64,000 bases of DNA from Rhodospirillales bacterium (GTDB lineage Bacteria > Pseudomonadota > Alphaproteobacteria > Rhodospirillales > Shumkoniaceae): contig JANQJG010000004.1 in the NCBI GenBank assembly GCA_028281785.1, positions 1 through 64,000 of the forward strand, read 5' to 3'. Numbering within the stretch: position 1 is the first letter of the stretch; every line of letters begins with the position of its first letter. The position numbers and the translations under genes are program-made. Below the pieces are notes generated by a model that searched no databases, was not told the origin of the DNA, and saw only the letters and a list, made by a program, of their open reading frames with translations. Of this stretch, positions 29,854 to 39,364 are shown in pieces.

Positions 29854-30159
29854 TTACTTCTTCTTGCCGGACTTCACGATGATGCCGAGCAGGTCGGATT
29901 CCTTCATGATCAACAGCTCCTCGCCGTCGATCTTGACCTCGGTGCCCGACCACTTTCCGAACAGCACGCGGTCGCCGGCCTTGACATCGAGGGGAACCAA
30001 CTTCCCATCGTCCTGGCGGGCGCCCGGCCCGGCGGCGACGATTTCACCCTCCATCGGTTTTTCCTGGGCCGTATCGGGAATGATGATACCGCCCGATGAT
30101 TTTTCATCTTGCTCGACACGCCGGACCAGCACACGATCGTGCAGCGGCCTGAAATTCAT
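29854..30159 (-). CDS. groES: co-chaperonin GroES
   Basis: A 101-residue lid protein of GroEL. Typical blocks are [39 protein letters not shown] (mobile loop) and [20 protein letters not shown]. The first gene of groESL; a ribosome-binding site GGAGGGTTGTC sits just before the ATG. Confidence 0.98.
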   Translation of the reverse strand: MNFRPLHDRVLVRRVEQDEKSSGGIIIPDTAQEKPMEGEIVAAGPGARQDDGKLVPLDVKAGDRVLFGKWSGTEVKIDGEELLIMKESDLLGIIVKSGKKK

Positions 30160-30208
30160 GACAACCCTCCGTCAACTCAGTCGAAATCCAAAGGAGACAA
30201 AGTGCTTG

Positions 30209-30265
30209 TTAGCACTCCCCCGTAGTGAGTGCCAACGATCTATGGCGATCGGCGGCAACTGTCAA
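30209..30265 (-). promoter_or_regulatory. groESL promoter with CIRCE element
   Basis: TTAGCACTC-N9-GAGTGCCAA at 30209-30235 matches the CIRCE consensus with one mismatch; it is the HrcA repressor site. On the minus strand TTGACA (30260-30265) and TAGATC (30237-30242) with a 17-bp spacer form a promoter whose start region lies within CIRCE. This fits heat-inducible HrcA control. hrcA is not in the window. Confidence 0.93.
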
Positions 30266-30331
30266 GGGTCGGAAGAAAAATTGCGCTGAATGCGTGGTTC
30301 GCGGGGCTTTCAGACAGGTGACCGGGGACCT

Positions 30332-31102
30332 TCAGGCCGGTTTGTCCGGAGACGGGGTTCCCATTTCGAGCCCGGACGATGATGGCTGCGATCCCGCCAG
30401 GCTCTGGTCGATGCCCTCGTCGAAGCTCTTTCCGCGCCGATAGCGGCGGTAGAGATAGACGCCAAGAAGCGTCGATACCAGGAAGAGCACGACGGCCAGG
30501 GTGGTCCGGAGCCCGGTCTCGACATTGATGCCGCTGCCGACGAGGGTGAAGACGGCGGTTTGGGGCAGGTGGCCCAGGGCCGTTCCGGCCAGGAAAGGCA
30601 GCATGGCGACGCTCGAAACGCCGGCGACCAGATTGGTGAGCAGGTTGCTGCCCACCGGAAGAAGGCGGATCAGAAGGGTCATGGTGAAGGGATTGTCGCG
30701 CAGGAAGTCGTCCGCCTGCCGGACGCGCCGGGGAAACCGTGACAGAACCAGATCGCGTCCCAGCAGCCGGGCATAGGCAAAGGCGGCGGCGCAGCCGGCG
30801 ACCGTGGCCAGGAGCGCGAGCAGCGTACCCAGGACAAGCCCGAAGGCATAGCCGCCGAGGAAGGCGATGACCTGCCGCGGCAGACCCACGGCCGTGAACA
30901 CCATTCCGACCAGCAGGAACACGGCTTCGCCGACCAGGCCGCGGCCGCGGACCTCGGCATCGATCCAGCCGACATCGACGATGCTCTCGACCTCGATGGC
31001 GCGGAGCAGAAAACCGGCGGCGACCAGGGTCGCCATGAACACCAACCCCCGGATAAGGATGCGCGGGGGCACCGAGAGTCCCTTTTCGGCGACCCACCGC
31101 AT
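30332..31102 (-). CDS. TVP38/TMEM64-family membrane protein
   Basis: About 256 residues with five to six hydrophobic segments. The family block FTAVGLPRQVIAFLGGYAFGLVLGTLLALLA-like region (split by turns) and FTMTLLIRLLPVGSNLLTNLVAG are present; the conserved R-L-x-P and the F/V-G-x-P elements mark the SNARE-associated/DedA-related fold. Members may act in lipid scrambling or transport. ATG 31102 is chosen because AAGGTGAG lies 8 nt upstream; ATG 31123 overlaps the previous gene. It is in operon with the glycosyltransferase. Confidence 0.85.
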   Translation of the reverse strand: MRWVAEKGLSVPPRILIRGLVFMATLVAAGFLLRAIEVESIVDVGWIDAEVRGRGLVGEAVFLLVGMVFTAVGLPRQVIAFLGGYAFGLVLGTLLALLATVAGCAAAFAYARLLGRDLVLSRFPRRVRQADDFLRDNPFTMTLLIRLLPVGSNLLTNLVAGVSSVAMLPFLAGTALGHLPQTAVFTLVGSGINVETGLRTTLAVVLFLVSTLLGVYLYRRYRRGKSFDEGIDQSLAGSQPSSSGLEMGTPSPDKPA

Positions 31103-31103
31103 C

Positions 31104-31901
31104 TCAGGACTCACCTTTTCCATATTCTCGCTCGACCACCGGGCGAAGCTGCCGGCGGCGCAGCCACAAAACACCCAAAAGGTCGCTGATGCCCACCCAC
31201 AAGCGGTCGAAGGTGCCGTACTTGGTGGCGCCCGCTCCGCGCGGCCGGTGATTGACGGGAACGGACCTTACTTCGCCGCCAGTGCTCAGCATCAGGGCCG
31301 GGAGAAAGCGATGCATGTGATCGAAGCGCGGAAGGTTCAGGAAGGCGTCCCGGGTGAAGAGTTTCAGGCCGCAGCCGGTATCGGGGGTGCGATCCCCCAG
31401 CAGCCGGCTGCGCACGCCGTTGGCAATGCGCGAGGACAGGCGCTTGACCGCCGTGTCGCGCCGCTTGGCGCGCAGGCCGGCGAGCATGAGTCCCTCCGGT
31501 GAGCCGCTCTCGGCATGAATCCGCATGAGCTGGGGGATGTCGGCCGGGTCGTTCTGGCCGTCGCCGTCCAGGGTCGCGATCACGGGCGCGCGCGCCGCCT
31601 GGACCCCGGTGAGGATCGCGGCGCTCTGCCCGAAGCAGCCCCGGTGCGCGATGACGCGCAGCGGCGGCGTTTCGGCCATGGCTTCGCGGAGACGCTGCGG
31701 CGTCGCGTCGGTGCTGCCATCGTCGACATAGACGATTTCATAGGCCGTGCTCGATCCCATCGCGGCCGAGATTTCGTCGATCAGCGGGCGGACGTTTTCG
31801 GCTTCATTGTGAACGGGCACGACGATCGACAGCTGTGGAGATGAAGGACTCTGTTTCCGGCGGCTCGAATCGGGGCGCCCTCGGCGTGGTTGCGTGGACA
31901 T
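31104..31901 (-). CDS. family 2 glycosyltransferase, dolichyl/polyprenyl-phosphate mannosyltransferase-like
   Basis: About 265 residues. A GT-A fold with LSIVVPVHNEAENVRPLI, VYVDDGSTDATPQRL and the DxD motif region ATLDGDGQNDPADIP. GCFGQSAAILTGVQAA is typical of DPM1/ArnC-like enzymes. It has no C-terminal membrane helices, so it is probably a peripheral enzyme that loads a sugar onto polyprenyl phosphate. The TVP38 gene follows directly. Start at 31901 or 31910. Confidence 0.85.
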   Translation of the reverse strand: MSTQPRRGRPDSSRRKQSPSSPQLSIVVPVHNEAENVRPLIDEISAAMGSSTAYEIVYVDDGSTDATPQRLREAMAETPPLRVIAHRGCFGQSAAILTGVQAARAPVIATLDGDGQNDPADIPQLMRIHAESGSPEGLMLAGLRAKRRDTAVKRLSSRIANGVRSRLLGDRTPDTGCGLKLFTRDAFLNLPRFDHMHRFLPALMLSTGGEVRSVPVNHRPRGAGATKYGTFDRLWVGISDLLGVLWLRRRQLRPVVEREYGKGES

Positions 31902-32137
31902 CGTGACCATACGAAAGGACGGCAAGCGCGCCGCGCCCGCGGCGCTTCGGGACCCGCTTATGACATACGGGACTTGCCTCAGCAACCGCGCACTTGCGGA
32001 TTTCACCGCCAGCCACGGCCGCGGACCAAGCGTCGCAAGAGACACCATTAGCTCTAAGGCGTCTTCTCAACCCTTTGACGACTAGGGCCAAAACCCCGTA
32101 ATCAGACGAACTAGGTGCCGTCGGGGGCATTTTCGCC

Positions 32138-33910
32138 ATGGCCAGACGTCAGATCAGTTTCAGTCGCGGGCTTATGCGGCTCAGGCGGATTGTTCGCAAC
32201 GACCAGTTGATCCTGGGGATGCTGGCCGTTCTGGTCGGGCTCGGAGCAGGCGGCTGCATCATCGTTTTTCGTGAGAGCATCAGCCTCATCCAGACGGTGT
32301 TTTACGGCTCCGGCACCGAACGCCTGTCCCAGCATATAGAGACCCTGCCCTTGTGGTGGGTGGTGGCGGCACCCGCCGTTGGCGGCTTGGTCGTTGGGTT
32401 TCTTCGCAAGTTTGTCGTGCACCGGCCGCGCTCCTCGGGCGTGGCCGACGTGATTGCCGCGACCGCGCTCAGGGGTGGACGCATGTCGCTCACCCGCGGC
32501 GCCAGGACCGCGCTGGTCGACGCCGTTTCCATCGGTGTCGGGGCTTCCGTCGGGCGCGAGGGGCCGGCCGTGCATATCGGCGCCTCCCTTGGCGGATGGG
32601 TCGCCAAATCGCTGCATCTCACGCGCTCGCTCTCTCGATCCCTGCTCGGTTGCGGGGTGGCGGCCGCGGTCGCCGCGTCGTTCAACGCGCCCATCGCCGG
32701 CGCGTTGTTCGCCAACGAGGTCGTCATCGGCCACTATGCCTTGAGCGCCTTCGCGCCGATCGTCATCGCCAGCGTCGTCGGGACCATGACATCCCACGCT
32801 TATTTCGGGCCCCATCCGGCCTTCATTATTCCCGAGCACGTGATCCGCAGCTTCTGGGAGATTCCATCCTTCGCCCTGCTCGGCGTTATCGCCGCATTCG
32901 TCGCCGTCCTGTTCATGAGGGCGACGGGGGCTGCCGCCGCCGCTGGCCGCCGCGCGCCCGGGCCGCCCTGGCTGCGTCCGGCAATCGGTGGCGCCCTTGT
33001 CGGCGGTCTTGCGGTGCTGGTTCCCCAGGTGATCGGGCTCGGCTATGGCGCGACCGAGGCGGCGCTCATGGCCGCCTTGCCCTTGAGCGTGCTGTTGGCG
33101 GCCCTGGTCGCCAAGATCGCGGCCACCGCCATCAGCTTCGGCTTTGGTTTCGGCGGCGGCGTGTTCAGCCCGTCCCTGGTGATCGGCGCCATGCTCGGGG
33201 GCGCCTACGGAACGTTGATGACCCTGTTGTTTCCCGATCTCTCGTCGGGCGCTTCGGCCTACGCCGTGGTCGGCATGGGCGCTGTCGCCGCCGCCGTCCT
33301 TGGGGCGCCGATCTCGACCACCCTCATCGTCTTCGAGATGACGGGCGACTACGCACTGACAATGGCGGTCATGGTCGCGGTCGTGGTGTGCACCGTCGTC
33401 GCCAAGCAGTTGTTCGGCCACTCCTACTTTTCTTGGCAACTCGCCGAACGCGGGCTTGATCTGACCAGCGGCCTTGAGGCGCGCCTTCTACGGGCCATCC
33501 CGGTGCGCCGGGTCATGACGCCGGAGTGTGAACGCCTGGATCTCGACGTGCGGTTGCCCGGGATCCGCGCAAAACTGCAGGCCTCCGAGGTCGGGGAACT
33601 GTTCGTGCTTCGCGGGGATGGAACCCTCTACGGCACGATCACGCTCGCCGATTTGAGCGAGCTCGCCTTCGATCCGGCGGTGGACGATCTGATCACGGCA
33701 AGCGATGTGGCCCGGCTCCATCCGCCGGTGCTCGCCGTCACAGACGGTCTGGACGCCGCGCTTCAGAAGATGCGCGATACGGGCGAGAGCCATATTGCCG
33801 TGGTCGAGAATCTCAAGACTCTCAAATTCCTCGGCTGTATCCACGAGCGCGACGTGATGGCCGCCTACAACCGGGCGCTGATCGAGAGCCGCCGTGAGGA
33901 GCGAGAGTAA
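32138..33910 (+). CDS. ClC-family chloride/proton transporter with CBS domains
   Basis: A 590-residue ClC protein. Selectivity motifs are GREGPAVHIGASLGG with the gating Glu E141, and GGGVFSPSLVIGAMLGG. A second Glu at E194 (FANEVVIG) matches the internal proton glutamate of exchangers, so Cl-/H+ antiport is more likely than a channel. Residues about 450-580 form a CBS pair (IPVRRVMTPECERLDLDVRLPG and RLHPPVLAVTDGLDAAL), which often binds nucleotides. Confidence 0.93.
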   Translation: MARRQISFSRGLMRLRRIVRNDQLILGMLAVLVGLGAGGCIIVFRESISLIQTVFYGSGTERLSQHIETLPLWWVVAAPAVGGLVVGFLRKFVVHRPRSSGVADVIAATALRGGRMSLTRGARTALVDAVSIGVGASVGREGPAVHIGASLGGWVAKSLHLTRSLSRSLLGCGVAAAVAASFNAPIAGALFANEVVIGHYALSAFAPIVIASVVGTMTSHAYFGPHPAFIIPEHVIRSFWEIPSFALLGVIAAFVAVLFMRATGAAAAAGRRAPGPPWLRPAIGGALVGGLAVLVPQVIGLGYGATEAALMAALPLSVLLAALVAKIAATAISFGFGFGGGVFSPSLVIGAMLGGAYGTLMTLLFPDLSSGASAYAVVGMGAVAAAVLGAPISTTLIVFEMTGDYALTMAVMVAVVVCTVVAKQLFGHSYFSWQLAERGLDLTSGLEARLLRAIPVRRVMTPECERLDLDVRLPGIRAKLQASEVGELFVLRGDGTLYGTITLADLSELAFDPAVDDLITASDVARLHPPVLAVTDGLDAALQKMRDTGESHIAVVENLKTLKFLGCIHERDVMAAYNRALIESRREERE

Positions 33911-33945
33911 CGATCGGTGAAAGCTTGAAAGGCGTGGCCTACCGA

Positions 33946-34989
33946 TCAGAGGCCGCGGTCCATCCTCAGCCAGTCGAGCCGGTCGCCGGAGCGCACGACG
34001 ATCCGGTTCATTGCCGTCTCGTCGGTCTTTGAGGCCGCAATATCGATGGGGACCTCGGTTCCGGCATCGCCCAGGGACCAGACCTTGCGGTAGAAATCGA
34101 CCATGTCGGAGACCTTATCGCCGCCAACCCGCATGATGATGTCGCCGGTTTTGACTCCGGCCTGGTCCGCCGGTCCCCCCGGCACGACCTGCGCCACATA
34201 GACGCGTCCCGCGGCTTCGCCCGTGTACATGCCCAGCCAGGGCCGCGGCGGGCCAGTGCGTTTTCCGTTTTCGACCAAATCCTCGAAGATCGGCTTGAGA
34301 TCGTTGATCGGCACGAACATGTTCCCGGGCTGGGCCGGAGGTCCCCGGTCGGCATCGTTGACGATCAAGGACCCGATCCCCAACAACTCGCCCGCCATGG
34401 AAATCAGCGCCGCGCCGCCAAAGCTCGGATGGGGCGGGCTCGTGAAGATCGCGTTTTCGAGAAGATACTCCCAATAGCCGGCGAAAGGCCGCCGGTCCGC
34501 GATGCGTGCCGCGACCACGTTTCCGGGCCCCGCCTGGCTCACCGCGAGCGCGGGGTCGCCGATCTCGACCTTGGAGGAGTCGCCGATCGGCAGGGGCTTG
34601 CCCGTTAGCGGCACGAGGGCACGCACGAGACCGAAGCCGGTCTCGTGGTCATAGGCGACCAGCGCGGCCGGGATCTCGCGCCCGTCGCTGTCGATCACCA
34701 TGGCCGAGGACGCCTCGAGAATCAGATAGCCGATTGTCAGCACCAGACCGTTGTCGTCGATGATGATGCCATTGCCCTCGCGATAGCCGCCGAGAGTTCG
34801 GGCGGTCCGTGCGTCGGAGGGAACGCGCGCGGTCACCCCCACCACCGCGTTGAATACGGCTTCCGTATCGGACGCCGCGTTCGCGTTGCCGGAGCCAGAG
34901 ATGACGGGAGTTGAAAGAACCAGCGCGACGACGGCGATTGCAGCTCCCAACAGCCGAAGCGCCGGATCGCACAAGCTTGCGAGTTTCAT
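33946..34989 (-). CDS. HtrA-like protein with degenerate catalytic triad and PDZ domain
   Basis: About 347 residues: a signal or anchor segment at 11-32, a trypsin-like domain (about 45-235) and a PDZ domain (about 245-335, with VVPGGPADQAGVKTGDIIMRVGG). Alignment by eye to DegP shows all three catalytic residues replaced: His by Y88 (TIGYLI), Asp by G118 (HETGFGLV) and Ser by F190 (PSFGGAAL). It is therefore probably not a protease but a binding or regulatory protein in the periplasm. The ATG at 34989 has GGAG 9 nt upstream; 35004 is possible. Convergent with the ClC gene. Confidence 0.85.
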   Translation of the reverse strand: MKLASLCDPALRLLGAAIAVVALVLSTPVISGSGNANAASDTEAVFNAVVGVTARVPSDARTARTLGGYREGNGIIIDDNGLVLTIGYLILEASSAMVIDSDGREIPAALVAYDHETGFGLVRALVPLTGKPLPIGDSSKVEIGDPALAVSQAGPGNVVAARIADRRPFAGYWEYLLENAIFTSPPHPSFGGAALISMAGELLGIGSLIVNDADRGPPAQPGNMFVPINDLKPIFEDLVENGKRTGPPRPWLGMYTGEAAGRVYVAQVVPGGPADQAGVKTGDIIMRVGGDKVSDMVDFYRKVWSLGDAGTEVPIDIAASKTDETAMNRIVVRSGDRLDWLRMDRGL

Positions 34990-35210
34990 CGACAGATTCT
35001 CCATACAACCCTTGTGAGTCATGTGGGGTTGCGGCCGGCACCGCAAAAGGGGGGCCATTGGCTGGTCTGCGGGCAGGGAAGGGAAAAAGAGACCGCGCGT
35101 CCGCACGGTTGCGGCTTACCGGGGCCCCCTCTCAACTTTGTCACCCGGGGCAGCGGCCGCGATCAATCAGAATGGCTCCATATGGGCGAGAAGTGCTTTA
35201 TATATCCCCT

Positions 35211-37484
35211 ATGACCCAACCTGCCGATTACGCCGATCACCCCGACGCGGCCGTTCCGAGCCCGTTGCCCGAGCCCGCCTATCTCGATGCCCTCAACGCA
35301 GCGCAGCGGGAGGCGGTCGAGACCACCGAGGGCCCTGTGCTCGTTCTGGCCGGTGCGGGAACCGGGAAGACCCGGGTTCTGACCACGCGACTCGCCCACA
35401 TTCTGCTCCAAGGCAAGGCCCGGCCTTGGGAGGTGCTTGCCGTCACCTTTACCAACAAGGCCGCGCGGGAAATGCGCGAGCGCGTCGCCGGCCTCCTCGG
35501 CCATGACGTCGAGGGCTGGTGGCTGGGTACCTTTCACGCCCTCGGAGCCCGCATTCTCAGGCGGCATGCCGAGGTCGTCGGGCTCAAGCCCAACTTCACG
35601 ATCCTCGACCAGGACGATCAGCTGCGCCTGATCCGGCAGCTACTCGAGGCGCGGAACATCGACGAGAAGAAGACGCCCGGCCGGGTCGTGCTCGCCGTGA
35701 TTCAGCGCTGGAAGGACCGGGGGCTGACGCCGGAGAAGGTCAGCCCCGCCGAGGGCGGCGGATCCGCCGACGGGGTCGCCCTCGACCTATACGGCGACTA
35801 TCAGCAACGGCTTCTTACCCTCAATGCCTGCGATTTCGGGGATCTGCTGCTCCATTGCCTGACTCTTTTCCAAGGCGACGCGGAAATCCTCGCCCGCTAC
35901 CGGCACCGCTTCCGCTATCTCCTCGTCGACGAGTACCAGGACACCAATGTGGCGCAATATCTCTGGCTTCGGCTGCTCGCCGGTCCGGAAGGAAATGTCT
36001 GCTGCGTCGGCGATGACGACCAGTCCATCTATTCCTGGCGCGGCGCGGAGATCGGCAACATCCTCCGCTTCGAAAAGGATTTTCCCGGCGCCCGCGTGGT
36101 CCGGCTCGAGCGCAACTACCGCTCCACCCCGAACATCCTCGGCGCGGCCTCGGAACTGATCGCCCATAACGACGGCCGCCTCGGCAAGACCCTGTGGACC
36201 GAGGGCGACGCCGGCGACAAGGTCGCGATCCACGGGATCTGGGACGGGGACGAGGAAGCACGGCTGGTCTGCGGCGAAATCGAGGCTTGGCAGTCCAAGG
36301 GCCATTCCTTGAACGAAATCGCGGTGCTGGTGCGCGCCGGCTTTCAGACCCGGGAGTTCGAGGAGCGCTTGATCACCCTCGGCGTTCCCTATCGGGTGAT
36401 CGGCGGGCCGCGGTTCTATGAGCGTCAGGAAATCCGAGACGCGGTTGCCTATCTGCGTGTGGTCGCGCAGCCCGATGACGATCTCGCGTTCGAGCGTATC
36501 GTCAACCTGCCCAAGCGTGGAATCGGCCAGGCCACCCTGCAACCGATCCATCAGATCGCGCGGATGGACGGTGTTTCGCTCACCGCGGCGGCCGGACGTG
36601 TCGTCGGCACCGACGAGATCAAGCCCCGGGCGCGCAAGACGCTGTCTGATCTGCTCGCCGATTTCGACCGCTGGCGCGGCCTGATCGAAGTCATGCCGGC
36701 AAGCGAGTTGGCCGCGCTGATCCTGGACGAGTCGGGCTACACCACCATGTGGCAGCAGAGCCGGGCGCCGGAAGCGCCCGGACGCCTCGAGAATCTCAAG
36801 GAACTCGTGGCCGCCATCAGCGAGTTCGGGACGTTGGCCGGCTTTCTCGAACATGTCAGCCTGGTCATGGAGAACGATCAGTCGGAGACCGACGACAAGG
36901 TCAATCTCATGACCCTTCATGGGGCCAAGGGGCTGGAGTTCCAGACGGTGTTCCTGCCCGGTTGGGAGGAGGGGCTGTTCCCCCATCAACGGGCACTCGA
37001 TGAGTCCGGCGCCGCGGGGCTGGAGGAGGAGCGGCGGCTCGCCTATGTCGGCCTGACTCGGGCGCGGGCGCGGGCGATCGTTAGCTTCGCCGCCAACCGG
37101 CGCGTTTACGGCAATTGGCAAAGCACCATCCCCTCGCGTTTCATCGGCGAGCTGCCGGATCAGCATGTCGAGCGGTCGGTCGCGCCCGGGCTTTACGGAG
37201 GCCGCGGAACCGGGTTTGGCGGGTCCGGAAACCCGTTTGCGGAACCGGAGCCCTCCGCCTGGCGGCCGCTTCGCCGCCGGCGCATGGTTCCTTTGATCGA
37301 GGACGTCGCGTGGCGGGCCGAGTCGGGAGCATCCCCGCGTGCCGCATTCGAACCCGGCCAACGCGTCTTTCACCAGAAGTTCGGGTATGGATGCATCCTT
37401 GCGGTTGAAGGCGATAAGCTGGAAATCGCCTTTGAGAAGGCCGGCACCAAACGGGTCATCGACCGCTTCGTCGAAGCTGTCTGA
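35211..37484 (+). CDS. uvrD: UvrD/PcrA-family DNA helicase
   Basis: A 757-residue superfamily 1A helicase. It has the Q motif LNAAQREAV, Walker A AGAGTGKTRVLTTR, Walker B LLVDEYQDTN, motif III DDDQSIYSWRGAE, motif V NLMTLHGAKGLEF and motif VI LAYVGLTRARARA. The C-terminal Tudor-like part RVFHQKFGYGCILAVEGDKL is the RNA-polymerase-binding region of PcrA/UvrD. It acts in nucleotide excision and mismatch repair. An upstream in-frame ATG is not used because the added sequence is not protein-like. Confidence 0.95.
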   Translation: MTQPADYADHPDAAVPSPLPEPAYLDALNAAQREAVETTEGPVLVLAGAGTGKTRVLTTRLAHILLQGKARPWEVLAVTFTNKAAREMRERVAGLLGHDVEGWWLGTFHALGARILRRHAEVVGLKPNFTILDQDDQLRLIRQLLEARNIDEKKTPGRVVLAVIQRWKDRGLTPEKVSPAEGGGSADGVALDLYGDYQQRLLTLNACDFGDLLLHCLTLFQGDAEILARYRHRFRYLLVDEYQDTNVAQYLWLRLLAGPEGNVCCVGDDDQSIYSWRGAEIGNILRFEKDFPGARVVRLERNYRSTPNILGAASELIAHNDGRLGKTLWTEGDAGDKVAIHGIWDGDEEARLVCGEIEAWQSKGHSLNEIAVLVRAGFQTREFEERLITLGVPYRVIGGPRFYERQEIRDAVAYLRVVAQPDDDLAFERIVNLPKRGIGQATLQPIHQIARMDGVSLTAAAGRVVGTDEIKPRARKTLSDLLADFDRWRGLIEVMPASELAALILDESGYTTMWQQSRAPEAPGRLENLKELVAAISEFGTLAGFLEHVSLVMENDQSETDDKVNLMTLHGAKGLEFQTVFLPGWEEGLFPHQRALDESGAAGLEEERRLAYVGLTRARARAIVSFAANRRVYGNWQSTIPSRFIGELPDQHVERSVAPGLYGGRGTGFGGSGNPFAEPEPSAWRPLRRRRMVPLIEDVAWRAESGASPRAAFEPGQRVFHQKFGYGCILAVEGDKLEIAFEKAGTKRVIDRFVEAV

Positions 37485-38162
37485 GCGGCTCGATAGACAT
37501 GCTCTAGCGCCCCTAGACGGGGCGGCATGACACTCTCCGCGCGACTCGGCGCGTCAAACGTCCGTTTTGATCCCCAACCCGCGGGATCACGAGCGGAGTT
37601 TCAGCCTCTATCCGAAAGGAGGGGGATGGGACCGGGAAAGCCGACCGGTCCGGTAGAGTTCCTACACATTTCGCGACCGAGAAGCGTTATCTTCTAACAC
37701 AAATCGGCTTCAAGCCCGAATGTCGACGGCATCATCAACAGCCCGGAAAACGGTCTAGATCCCGCACTCGGCTGCAGATCTTTAAGTATCAGAGGGAATA
37801 TTACAAAAAGAGCCGGACGAATACTGTTTTGATTTACTCTGTCGCGCCCGAATCCGGCCGGCTTGAGACGACGATTCATGCGTCCGGGGCTTGTTATCAC
37901 CTTCTGGTTGATCCCTCGGTTTTTTAAGCGTTCTATCGAGCGATTGCCAGCGACTCCGACCGCTGCTCTCGGCTATACGCAATTTCCGGTTGAGACCGGA
38001 AAGCGGGTTGGCTCGCTAAAATAACTAGGAGAAAATAGGTAATTGACAACACTGTCAAACGCGTGTAACGGACTAAACTGTGGGGTTGAATACTTGTGTG
38101 ACTCTTGAAATCAAACTGCGGGTAAGCGTGAGGACGCAGGGAGAAGAAACGGGGGACCCGAA
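37485..38162. other. 678-bp gene-free, AT-richer interval
   Basis: No frame here looks like a protein. Inverted repeats are present: CGCCCC-tagac-GGGGCG (37508-37524), possibly the uvrD terminator although without a T-run; TTTCCGGT-tgag-ACCGGAAA (37983-38002), perfect 8-bp arms; and TTGACA-acac-TGTCAA (38043-38058). The AT content is higher than in the flanking genes, notably 37680-38060. Confidence 0.6.
38043..38058 (+). promoter_or_regulatory. -35-like palindrome upstream of the 59-residue gene
   Basis: TTGACA-acac-TGTCAA is a perfect 6-4-6 inverted repeat whose left arm is also a consensus -35 hexamer. The -10 is not clear. It lies about 105 bp before the small gene at 38163 and may be an operator-promoter overlap. 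Confidence 0.4.
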
Positions 38163-38342
38163 ATGACCCAGGATAACACACGCTATTCCGTGGTATACGA
38201 TGACCTCGTGGCGAAGTGGGCGGTCGTCGACAATCGAGGCGCGGGGCTGGTCATCGGATTCCACGAACGTGAGGACGCGGCGTTGAACGCGGCCCGAGAC
38301 GAAGAAACCAGCTGGCCCGATTTATACAAGCAACCGGCGTAA
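38163..38342 (+). CDS. small conserved-looking protein of 59 residues, unknown function
   Basis: Begins MTQDNTRYSVVYDDLVAKW and ends DEETSWPDLYKQPA, with codon use like neighbouring genes and GGGGGACCCGAA before the ATG. The pattern of alternating strand (YSVVYDDLVAKWAVVD) and a helix with acidic residues (HEREDAALNAARDEE) looks like a folded small domain. It lies between a 678-bp AT-rich interval and prmA and may be a single-gene transcript. Confidence 0.6.
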   Translation: MTQDNTRYSVVYDDLVAKWAVVDNRGAGLVIGFHEREDAALNAARDEETSWPDLYKQPA

Positions 38343-38485
38343 GTTCGGCGCCGGGTCGTCATTGACCGAGCCGTCGGTTGATGAACGGGTTTCTACGCGG
38401 GTTGGCGCGCTAAGGCGGGCCGCCCATTGGCTGTCACAGGAAAGTCAGGCTCGCCTGCGTCTTGAACGCCCGAGAGGGGACTAAG

Positions 38486-39364
38486 ATGTTCGGGAATGCG
38501 GGCGTTTGGCGTGTGCGGCTGTTCGTGGCGGGGCATGCCCTGGACGCGTTCGCGGAGGCTTTGGAATCTCTGGGCGGTGCGGTCTCCTGGACTCATCCCG
38601 AGGCGGAACACGGTGAGGTTTGCCTGGATGGCTTCTTCGCCGAGGAACCCGAGGCCGAAGCCCTTCGCGCATGCCTTGCCGGCATGTCCGTGGCGCAGAG
38701 ATGTGTGCGGCCGAAGCCGGGTATCACTTGGCTGCCGCCCCGTGACTGGCTCGCCGAGAATCGTCGGCAGTTCGCGCCCTTCACCGTCGGGCGCTTCTTC
38801 GTCCATGGATCAGAGGCCACCGTCGGCGTTCCACCCGGCTGCCTGGGGCTTGGGATCGACGCCGGCATCGCCTTCGGGTCCGGGCGCCACGAAAGCACGG
38901 CCGGTTGCCTGCTGGCGCTCGGAGATCTCAAGGGAAGGGCGCCGCGGCGGGCGCTCGACATGGGCTGCGGCTCGGGCATTCTCAGCCTCGCGATCGCTCG
39001 GATCTGGCGCGTTCCCGTGCTTGCCGTCGACATCGATCCGGCTGCCGTGGCGACGACCGCGGCCAACGCCCGCCGCAACGCGCTCGCGCATCTGGTTCGC
39101 GCGCGCCGGCGAAACGGGTTTCACAGCCCGGAGGTCGCCGCCGCCGGCCCCTACGACTTGGTCGTGGCGAATATCCGGGCGCGCCCGCTCCGCCGCATGG
39201 CCCTCCCGCTTACCCATCAATTGCGCGAGGGCGGGCACGCCATCCTATCCGGCATCCTGAACGAGGAGGCGTCGGCGGTCGCCGCGGCGTATCGACAGGC
39301 CGGGCTCGGGCTCCGTCGCCGCCTCGACTTGGCCGCATGGTCGACCCTGGTGCTGAAACGTTAG
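38486..39364 (+). CDS. prmA: ribosomal protein L11 methyltransferase
   Basis: A 292-residue class I methyltransferase. N-terminal targeting domain (1-95), then GIDAGIAFGSGRHESTAGCL, SAM motif ALDMGCGSGILSLAIAR, VDIDPAAV and the catalytic-site motif VVANIRARPLRRMA, all in PrmA order. It trimethylates Lys and the N terminus of ribosomal protein L11. AGAGGGGACTAAG precedes the ATG at 38486. The last bases of the stop codon overlap the stop of the convergent EamA gene. Confidence 0.9.
   Translation: MFGNAGVWRVRLFVAGHALDAFAEALESLGGAVSWTHPEAEHGEVCLDGFFAEEPEAEALRACLAGMSVAQRCVRPKPGITWLPPRDWLAENRRQFAPFTVGRFFVHGSEATVGVPPGCLGLGIDAGIAFGSGRHESTAGCLLALGDLKGRAPRRALDMGCGSGILSLAIARIWRVPVLAVDIDPAAVATTAANARRNALAHLVRARRRNGFHSPEVAAAGPYDLVVANIRARPLRRMALPLTHQLREGGHAILSGILNEEASAVAAAYRQAGLGLRRRLDLAAWSTLVLKR

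Noticed and set aside
38043-38079. A full sigma-70 promoter with a -10 behind TTGACA at 38043
   Set aside because: The -10 positions at 17 and 18 bp read TAACGG and AACGGA, far from consensus.
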